From Caryophanales bacterium UBA2298 (GTDB taxonomy: Bacteria; Bacillota_I; Bacilli_A; Izemoplasmatales; Hujiaoplasmataceae), in the NCBI GenBank assembly GCA_002345425.1, contig DDWA01000016.1, forward strand, positions 1 to 5,092: DNA of 5,092 bases, written 5' to 3'. The notes under the pieces are model-generated. The model was not told the DNA's origin, made no database searches, and saw only the letters and a list, made by a program, of their open reading frames with translations. The first letter of the stretch is position 1. Each line of letters opens with the position of its first letter. Shown here one piece after another: positions 1-5,092 of the stretch. A program made the position numbers and the translations under genes.

Positions 1-44
1 TAAATAAAGGCTGAATAAGAAGTCACTGAAAAAATAAGGTATAT

Positions 45-86
45 AAAAAGAGATAAATTTCAACAATGAATTTTTATCTCTTTTTT
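45..86 (-). terminator. Rho-independent terminator, probably bidirectional
   Basis: Bases 45-57 pair with 73-85 in a perfect 13-bp stem. After a small asymmetric internal bulge, 59-61 pair with 68-70, leaving a 6-base loop (62-67). The hairpin begins 25 bases past the stop codon of the 661-residue protein gene. Read on the minus strand, the stem ends in five U followed by AUAU; read on the plus strand it ends in six U. It could therefore end transcription from both sides, which would suit a convergent gene to the left of the window. The stem is A/T-rich with only two G-C pairs in its main arm, so its strength is uncertain. Confidence 0.72.
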
Positions 87-110
87 CTATGAAAATTTAT
101 TTTTTTGTTA

Positions 111-2096
111 TTAAGTTGTATTATAAGGGTCAACAACAATTGTTGAAGCAGATATTTCCGTTAAAATTACGTCATGTGTTCCACTATATCTTTGAATATA
201 ATTGCCTGTGTTGCCATAGCGAATATTGAGTACAATGGTATAGTTATTCAAATTGATTATATCAAAATAAAATTCCGATAAATCATCTATTTCATAATCA
301 ATATAGATGGTGAATGTTTGACTTCCTGGCGGATCAGTTAGATTAACAGTAGTTCTTACCACACTAACAGAAAGTCTTTGTACTGGAGTAAGACTATAAC
401 CAAAATTCAAGTAAGAAAAACTATATGTTGCAAGATTACTTCTAACAGTATCAACATCATGAATAAAATCAACATTTTGCATAGCTGATAAACTACTAGA
501 AATTTCTAATGCTTGAGGTTGATACTCAAACTGAATCGATGTAATCTGCATATTTTTAGGAGTACCGTCATAAAAAACCCCTACCAAAAATACATAAAAG
601 TCTGGTGGCGTTAGAGGATTATTTGGATCAACTACTATCATCTCACCATTTTCTGATTTTTGAATTGCTGCCAAAGCTAAAGCTTCTTCCATTTCGGTTC
701 TGACTCCAGAACTAGCAAAACTGTTAGCTGTGGGGGCTACGCCTGGCTCATAATCGCCAGTAATATCATCAAACCCAGTATAATAAGCTAAATCTCCTGA
801 ACCACCATAAACTGATGTTATCCAACCTAAAGCGGCCAAAGGGTCTGTAGGGACTTTAGCATATAATAAGAATTTGGCAGGATAAGCATGAGGATTAAAA
901 GTACTTCCTACTAAAGGTGTTACAAGAGATTCCACGAAACTTTTCATTTGTAAAGATCCGGTTGAGTAAAAAATATCCGATCCTACTAAATCCATATTTT
1001 CTTTACTGTATTCCGCAGATTGACTAGTAGCGAATGAATAACCTAATTCTCTTAAACGGTCATACAAATTAAATGCTTCATCAATTGTTTCATTTGGATC
1101 GTATATTCTTAAAGTTGAGATTGAATAATTGAAGGTTGCTCCCGTTCTGTTAAAAGCTTTCCCGTAAACCTCTACACTACCAGTTGCCGTTATAAGAACT
1201 TGACTTAGGGTTTTAGCAGGAGTTTCACCCACTACATAATATGTTCCATAAGTTGAAAGAGCATATGATAAAGCAGTATAGGTATTGGCCATATTAAAAC
1301 TAAAAGTATATGGAGATCTTGGTCCACCGGCAATATATCCGGAATCGGTTTGGTTATAACCGATAAGACCGTATTCAGATCTGTTACTTGCGGCATTTGA
1401 GAAACTATCAATTGTAGCAGCTTCAACAAAGACATTTTCTAAAATCGCAAATGAACCTAAATGACCTACTATATATCCAGTAGCATGGTTTAATGTACCA
1501 TCATTATGGGGATGAAAACCTACGGTGCTATAATCCACATGATCTAAATCAGGGTTACTGATTATCATCGGATTTTCCATAAATAAATTTTCGACTTTAG
1601 CATGCAAATCATAATCACCGTCATTATCACTATCGAAACCTTTCATAAAACCAAAAAGGCCTATATCTTGATTAAACACACCGTCAATAGTTATGTTAAT
1701 CAAATTAGAATTATTGCCATTGAAGATGCCAGTAAAAGGATAGTCATGATTCCCAATAGGTGGAAGTGCATGATAATCAGTAAAATCGATATCTATTGTA
1801 TTGCCATTAAGATCAGCTACTTTAAAGTATTGTTGTGTGGTTTGTGTTTGAAATTTTCCTAAATTTTGTAAATAACTTAAATTATATAAATGTTCAGCTT
1901 CAGCAATTACATAAGGATCCAATTCTGTTCCTGTACCTTTTGCAAAATAACTTGTATAACTCGCTCTAGTTTTGCCTAGCAAATCATATGACATACCAAA
2001 GGTATTATCAAACCAAGCGTAAGCAGGAATGACTAAAGTTACAAAAAGAGTGAGAACTATTAATAAAGGAGTTAAAATCTTATGTCTAAATTTCAT
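111..2096 (-). CDS. Large exported surface protein with SipW-type (AWF) N-terminus and GLUG-like region
   Basis: A 661-residue protein predicted to be exported and to sit on or outside the cell surface. Residues 1-6 are basic, residues 8-26 are hydrophobic, and Ala-Trp-Phe follows at 27-29, as in SipW-dependent signal peptides. Residues 54-62 (GTGTELDPY), a helix-like stretch with LYNLSYLQNLG at 70-80, PIGN at 113-116, PFTGIFNGN at 120-128 and DIGLFGF at 144-150 resemble the GLUG-repeat or beta-helix segments of bacterial surface adhesins. Residues 155-163 fit the calcium-loop pattern DxDxDGxxD. The remainder, about 230-661, is rich in Tyr, Thr, Ser and Asn and probably beta-structured; I do not recognise it. 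There is no Cys, no LPXTG motif and no C-terminal membrane segment. The ATG at 2096 overlaps the upstream TGA by four bases and has a strong ribosome site. The function is probably adhesive or matrix-forming, which is inferred; the reading frame is certain. Confidence 0.9.
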   Translation of the reverse strand: MKFRHKILTPLLIVLTLFVTLVIPAYAWFDNTFGMSYDLLGKTRASYTSYFAKGTGTELDPYVIAEAEHLYNLSYLQNLGKFQTQTTQQYFKVADLNGNTIDIDFTDYHALPPIGNHDYPFTGIFNGNNSNLINITIDGVFNQDIGLFGFMKGFDSDNDGDYDLHAKVENLFMENPMIISNPDLDHVDYSTVGFHPHNDGTLNHATGYIVGHLGSFAILENVFVEAATIDSFSNAASNRSEYGLIGYNQTDSGYIAGGPRSPYTFSFNMANTYTALSYALSTYGTYYVVGETPAKTLSQVLITATGSVEVYGKAFNRTGATFNYSISTLRIYDPNETIDEAFNLYDRLRELGYSFATSQSAEYSKENMDLVGSDIFYSTGSLQMKSFVESLVTPLVGSTFNPHAYPAKFLLYAKVPTDPLAALGWITSVYGGSGDLAYYTGFDDITGDYEPGVAPTANSFASSGVRTEMEEALALAAIQKSENGEMIVVDPNNPLTPPDFYVFLVGVFYDGTPKNMQITSIQFEYQPQALEISSSLSAMQNVDFIHDVDTVRSNLATYSFSYLNFGYSLTPVQRLSVSVVRTTVNLTDPPGSQTFTIYIDYEIDDLSEFYFDIINLNNYTIVLNIRYGNTGNYIQRYSGTHDVILTEISASTIVVDPYNTT

Positions 2097-2947
2097 AATG
2101 CATCAGCCTCCCTTATGACTAAAGTTACATCTTGGAAGAATCTGATATAGTTATAGCTTGTAATAGGAATCGATGGTTCTTCAACAAGAACTATTGCATT
2201 GGCTTTAGCTTCATAATAAGAAAAACTAAAATATAAATAAACTTCACTATTTGCAGCTAAAAGTGTAATTGAGTCAGTCATGTCAAAGCTGGTTGCGTAA
2301 GTATCAGTAGTTCCATAAAAGCTTTGTTTTGGATGTGATATTTCATCGCTAAAAACAGTTTTTAAATCATTAAATGTATCTGTTGACTCTAAACTAGTTG
2401 TACTTGATGTTTGTTGTAGATATACTACTTCACTTAAATAATATTCTTGATTTATTGGTAATCCAAAAATACTATTTGAAGCTAGGTCGCTATCAGCTGT
2501 AGCTCTTACTGTTAAATTCGTATCCGTAGTAACATCATAGGTTAAATGTAATTCCATAAACAAGTAATTATCTTCATTATTTAATGGAATTAATGGATCG
2601 TACTCTCCCAAGAATATCCCGTCAAAAGCATAGGTGTTATCGTGATATCCATAACCAGGCGTATCACAAACTGATTCGACACAGAAATTGTCTAATATAG
2701 AAATATAGGTACTAGTTGCTTCATCATAAATATAAATTTCTTGTTCATTGGAAATATACTTATATGTATAATCTTTTGTATAAAACTTTATTTCGTACGA
2801 ATTAATAAATTCATGGCTGGTTGCGAACTGAATAGGATCAGAACTAACTTGAGTACTAATCGCAAACCAGGCAAAAGAAACCACAACAAATGCAGTTAAG
2901 GCTAAAAAAAGTTGAATTAATGATAAAGTCAGTCTTTTTTTATCCAT
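2093..2947 (-). CDS. Exported protein with SipW-type (AWF) N-terminus, TasA/camelysin-like layout
   Basis: A 284-residue protein of unknown exact function. It opens with basic residues (MDKKR) and a hydrophobic segment at about 6-25. Ala-Trp-Phe at 26-28 is then followed by a polar, beta-rich domain. This matches the layout of SipW-dependent signal peptides found on TasA, camelysin and related matrix proteins of Firmicutes; overall sequence similarity to TasA is not evident to me. The mature part is acidic and rich in Tyr, Thr and Ser, with one cysteine pair at C89 and C94 that could form a disulfide after export. There is no sortase motif or second membrane helix. The start is supported by AAAGGAG seven bases upstream. 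The stop overlaps the next gene by four bases, so the two proteins are probably made together and may act together. A non-cleaved signal anchor is the main alternative. Confidence 0.88.
   Translation of the reverse strand: MDKKRLTLSLIQLFLALTAFVVVSFAWFAISTQVSSDPIQFATSHEFINSYEIKFYTKDYTYKYISNEQEIYIYDEATSTYISILDNFCVESVCDTPGYGYHDNTYAFDGIFLGEYDPLIPLNNEDNYLFMELHLTYDVTTDTNLTVRATADSDLASNSIFGLPINQEYYLSEVVYLQQTSSTTSLESTDTFNDLKTVFSDEISHPKQSFYGTTDTYATSFDMTDSITLLAANSEVYLYFSFSYYEAKANAIVLVEEPSIPITSYNYIRFFQDVTLVIREADAL
2107..2114 (-). promoter_or_regulatory. Strong ribosome binding site for the 661-residue protein gene
   Basis: The minus strand reads AAGGGAGG here, 10 bases before the ATG at 2096. It lies inside the last codons of the upstream gene, whose TGA overlaps the ATG as ATGA. 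This fixes the start of the large surface protein. It also suggests coupled translation of the two surface proteins, with extra independent initiation for the second. Confidence 0.85.
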
Positions 2948-2985
2948 AAAGTGGCTCCTTTCTTAAATATTTTTAATTAAAATAA
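2948..2985 (-). other. 38-base gap between the c-di-GMP and surface-protein gene pairs
   Basis: Apart from the ribosome site, this spacer is almost pure A/T. It contains the 8-base palindrome TTAATTAA (2973-2980) and a weak 5-bp A/T hairpin (2975-2987) that runs into the upstream stop codon. Neither has the G/C stem of a terminator. I see no convincing -35/-10 pair on the minus strand here or just upstream. Read-through from the GGDEF-EAL gene into the surface-protein genes is therefore the simplest reading. Confidence 0.55.
2955..2961 (-). promoter_or_regulatory. Ribosome binding site for the 284-residue exported protein gene
   Basis: The minus strand reads AAAGGAG, seven bases before the ATG at 2947. 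This near-consensus site supports the chosen start and places the basic residues and hydrophobic segment at the true N-terminus. Confidence 0.85.
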
Positions 2986-4473
2986 TTACTTTATTAAATG
3001 ATTAAAAGAATACATATCCCAAGGTGATTTATAAATCATCTTTTCTGCATCTTCAACTGAAACAGGTTCAGAAAAGTAAAAACCTTGCATAAACCTTATG
3101 TCTAGTTTATTAAGTAATCTAATGGTATCTTCATCTTCAACACCTTCAGCAATAACAATCTTTTGATTGGCTTTTGCTTGAGATATAACTTTTTCAATCT
3201 TTTCAGTATTTGAATCTTCACTCGTTATCAATAAAAGATTTCCTCTTGATAATTTAAAGATTGAAGCGCTGATTTTAGGCATATCGTCAATGATAGCGAA
3301 ATTAGGTCCAGCATCATCAATCGCCATTCTAAATCCATATCTTCTAAATTCTTTTAAATTGTGTTGCGCTATTTCGTTGTTAACAACTGTATAGTAATCT
3401 AAAATTTCTAAACAGAAGTTCTCTGGACTTAAACCATGTTTACCAGTAATTTCAAAATATTGTCTCGCTAAGCCTTCAACAAATAATTGTTTAGGTGCTA
3501 GATTTATAGAAATAAAGAAATCACCTAATTTAAGACTTTTTTTCCAAATGCTGTATCTCTCAGTAACCTTTTCAAATCCCCAAATACCGAACCAAGTAAT
3601 ATCCCCGGTTAAATCCATAACATTTAAAAATTTACCTGGTGATAAAATACCCATCGTTGGATGTTGCCACCTTAGTAAAGACTCTAAAGCGATGATTTTG
3701 CCAGTTCTAACATCAACGATTGGTTGATAATAAAGTAAGAATTCATCATTTTCAATTGATTTTTTAATCTGCTTATAATAATCAATGTTAAACTGTTCTT
3801 TTTCAATTAAGTTTTGAGAATACATGTAGAAACGGTTCTTTCCTTCTTTTTTTGCTACATAGACTGCTACTTCAGCATTCTTCAACAAGTTTTCTGCGGT
3901 TATTCCATCATACGGGAATAGGCAAACGCCAATCGAAGCCGTAACTTCGTGATTACCTAATTTAAGCGGTTCTCTAAATAAATCTAAAAGACTATTGGAT
4001 ATTTGATTAATCTTTTCATTATTAATATCGCCTTTATAGTAATAAATGAATATATCCATTTCATAATGACCGGCAATGCAACCTTTTTCACTAAACTTTT
4101 TAATTCTTTTTGTGAATTCAGCAATTACTTTATCGACATCTTTTTGTTCATAGCTATCAACGATATAACGGAAATTATCAAGATTAATCGCAAAGAATAG
4201 TCTTAAATCTCCTTCTTTAATTTTAGATATATCATCATTTATCTGAGCTAGCAATGGATTTGTCGATACAAAAGAAACATTATCCATCACATCTTCTTTT
4301 TTATCATCTACTGCTATACTTTCTCTTTCCAGTTTGTTTTTCTTGAAATTAAAAATCACATTTCGATATAGAAAGAATAAAACCACTCCACTAATCACAA
4401 TAATGACAAACGCTACCACGATTTCCCATGGTTGGGAATTACTAGGATCCGCTAAAAAAATTAAATCAAACAT
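2986..4473 (-). CDS. Membrane-anchored degenerate GGDEF-EAL protein, likely c-di-GMP receptor or weak phosphodiesterase
   Basis: A 495-residue protein with a short outer N-terminus and one membrane helix at about 17-36. Basic residues (FKKNK) after the helix place the rest in the cytoplasm. The GGDEF domain (about 87-220) is degenerate: the signature reads EMDIF at 138-142, the first metal-binding Asp is N97, and no RxxD inhibitory site precedes the signature. Diguanylate cyclase activity is therefore unlikely. The EAL domain (about 235-480) has ESL at 264-266 and keeps the family's metal and catalytic positions: E264, N324, E356, D386, D387, K407, E443, Q463. However, loop 6, normally DDFGTG, reads DDAGPN (386-391), LTES is lost, and the Asp of the KID motif is S409. 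Phosphodiesterase activity may be weak or absent. There is no sensory domain. The start has a ribosome site (AGGGG, six bases upstream), and the gene follows an intact EAL gene by 16 bases, so the two form an operon. Confidence 0.93.
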   Translation of the reverse strand: MFDLIFLADPSNSQPWEIVVAFVIIVISGVVLFFLYRNVIFNFKKNKLERESIAVDDKKEDVMDNVSFVSTNPLLAQINDDISKIKEGDLRLFFAINLDNFRYIVDSYEQKDVDKVIAEFTKRIKKFSEKGCIAGHYEMDIFIYYYKGDINNEKINQISNSLLDLFREPLKLGNHEVTASIGVCLFPYDGITAENLLKNAEVAVYVAKKEGKNRFYMYSQNLIEKEQFNIDYYKQIKKSIENDEFLLYYQPIVDVRTGKIIALESLLRWQHPTMGILSPGKFLNVMDLTGDITWFGIWGFEKVTERYSIWKKSLKLGDFFISINLAPKQLFVEGLARQYFEITGKHGLSPENFCLEILDYYTVVNNEIAQHNLKEFRRYGFRMAIDDAGPNFAIIDDMPKISASIFKLSRGNLLLITSEDSNTEKIEKVISQAKANQKIVIAEGVEDEDTIRLLNKLDIRFMQGFYFSEPVSVEDAEKMIYKSPWDMYSFNHLIK

Positions 4474-4476
4474 AGT

Positions 4477-4484
4477 CCACCCCT
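4477..4484 (-). promoter_or_regulatory. Non-consensus ribosome binding site for the GGDEF-EAL gene
   Basis: The minus strand reads AGGGGTGG within the 16-base gap after the upstream TAA. AGGGG ends six bases before the ATG at 4473, and the whole purine-rich block ends three bases before it. It differs from the cleaner AAAGGAG and AAGGGAGG sites of the surface-protein genes. This may mean lower expression, partly helped by coupling to the upstream gene. Confidence 0.6.
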
Positions 4485-4489
4485 ATTTC

Positions 4490-5092
4490 TTATTTGCTAG
4501 CAAGAACATCCATACGTTTAGCTTTCGCAATTCGATAAAACAGCTTTATAAATGCCTTTGCTTCTTCTTCATTTAAAGGTTCAGAAATCATATAACCTTG
4601 GAAAATATCCGTTCCTATTTGTTTTAAATATTCATATTGTCTTTTCGATTCAACACCTTCAGCGACGACACACATTTCTAGGTTATGAACTAAATTAACA
4701 ATAGTACCTACTATTTTATGATCGTTTTCTGTACCGAAAATACCATCGATAAAACTCTTGTCAATTTTAATATTATCAAAAGCGATTTGTCTTAGATAGG
4801 TTAATGATGCATAACCTGTACCAAAGTCATCAAGTGAAAATTTAACACCTAAAGCTTTCAAATCCGCAATCTTTTCATCAACTAAAATTGTTGAATCCAA
4901 TAAAACACTTTCGGTTAATTCTAAGGTTAGATACTCAGCAGAGATATCTGTTTCTTTAATAATAGATTTAACAACATCGACAAAATCAAATTGCATAACT
5001 TGAATTGATGAAATGTTAACACTGATATTAAATTCTTTGTTATATAGCTCTTTCATTCTAACTTGCATATTACATGCTTCACGAAGAACCCA
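4490..5092 (-). CDS. EAL-domain cyclic-di-GMP phosphodiesterase, C-terminal part (start outside window)
   Basis: The visible 200 residues are the last four-fifths or so of an EAL domain, which hydrolyses c-di-GMP to pGpG in the cytoplasm. The frame is open to the window edge, where the translation begins WVLREAC, a stretch typical of this family before the second metal ligand. The methionine at 5068 is therefore internal. Counting from that Trp, the family's key positions are all present: N26 (SVN), E58 (LELTES), D88 and D89 in an intact DDFGTG loop 6, K109 (IKID), E145 (AEGVE) and Q165 (FQG). The EAL signature itself lies just outside the window. The protein is probably an active phosphodiesterase, provided the missing Glu is present. 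A GGDEF or sensory domain upstream is likely but unseen. It ends in TAA, 16 bases before the GGDEF-EAL gene, so both are probably cotranscribed. Confidence 0.95.
   Translation of the reverse strand, partial: WVLREACNMQVRMKELYNKEFNISVNISSIQVMQFDFVDVVKSIIKETDISAEYLTLELTESVLLDSTILVDEKIADLKALGVKFSLDDFGTGYASLTYLRQIAFDNIKIDKSFIDGIFGTENDHKIVGTIVNLVHNLEMCVVAEGVESKRQYEYLKQIGTDIFQGYMISEPLNEEEAKAFIKLFYRIAKAKRMDVLASK

Noticed and set aside
1..44. The end of another gene at the left edge
   Set aside because: All three plus-strand frames meet a stop within the first 20 bases, and nothing recognisable is encoded in so short a stretch on either strand. A convergent gene ending just outside remains possible but cannot be supported.
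41..66. A minus-strand promoter with TTGAAA and TATAT elements
   Set aside because: The spacer is only about 12 bases, too short for a sigma-A promoter, and the elements overlap the terminator hairpin.
111..200. A sortase (LPXTG) or C-terminal membrane anchor on the large surface protein
   Set aside because: The C-terminus is polar (ending DPYNTT), with no LPXTG-like motif, hydrophobic helix or basic tail.
1232..1435. A 67-codon open frame on the minus strand
   Set aside because: It lies entirely inside the gene for the 661-residue surface protein in another frame and has no family features; it is a shadow frame.
1602..1862. An 86-codon open frame on the plus strand
   Set aside because: It is antisense to the GLUG-like region of the large protein, has an Ile/Lys-rich composition typical of A/T-rich shadow frames, and shows no recognisable motif.
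2093..2095. TGA read as tryptophan (Mycoplasma-type code), which would extend the 284-residue protein
   Set aside because: Conserved tryptophans in the window use TGG. The TGA forms a standard ATGA overlap with a start codon that has a strong ribosome site.
4003..4200. A 65-codon open frame on the plus strand
   Set aside because: It is antisense to the GGDEF region of the clearly real GGDEF-EAL gene; its hydrophobic look comes from the complement of A/T-rich codons.
4474..4489. The possibility that the two EAL genes are one gene broken by a frameshift
   Set aside because: The upstream gene contains a complete EAL C-terminus ending in TAA. The downstream gene has its own ribosome site, start, membrane helix, GGDEF and complete EAL domain. 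They are separate genes.
4334..4576. An 80-codon open frame on the plus strand spanning the gap between the two EAL genes
   Set aside because: It is antisense to the ends of two well-supported genes and resembles no known protein.

Overview
The window looks like a chromosomal segment of a low-G+C Firmicutes or Mollicutes-type bacterium, about one-third G+C by eye. Tryptophan is written TGG at the conserved positions checked. TGA acts as a stop in a well-formed ATGA stop/start overlap. This fits the standard bacterial code and argues against Mycoplasma or Spiroplasma; Acholeplasma- or Izemoplasma-like lineages, or relatives of Erysipelotrichia, are the best guess. That placement is inference, since no rRNA or tRNA is present.

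Layout: all four genes lie on the minus strand and are transcribed from right to left. (1) 5092-4490 is the C-terminal 200 residues of an EAL-domain cyclic-di-GMP phosphodiesterase whose start lies outside the window. (2) 16 bases later, 4473-2986 is a membrane-anchored protein with a degenerate GGDEF domain and a partly degenerate EAL domain. (3) 38 bases later, 2947-2093 is a 284-residue exported protein. (4) Overlapping it by 4 bases, 2096-111 is a 661-residue exported protein. A hairpin with U-tracts on both sides (45-86) follows as a likely terminator. Bases 1-44 hold nothing I can identify.

The two exported proteins share an N-terminal layout: a basic end, a single hydrophobic stretch, then Ala-Trp-Phe. 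It resembles the SipW-dependent signal peptides of TasA/camelysin-like matrix proteins. The larger protein also carries a GLUG-like repeat region typical of surface adhesins and a DxDxDGxxD calcium-type loop.

Taken together, the cluster couples c-di-GMP turnover (intact EAL) and possible c-di-GMP sensing (degenerate GGDEF-EAL at the membrane) to a pair of cell-surface or matrix proteins. The functional link rests on gene order and spacing only and is inference. No phage, insertion sequence, CRISPR array or RNA gene was seen.
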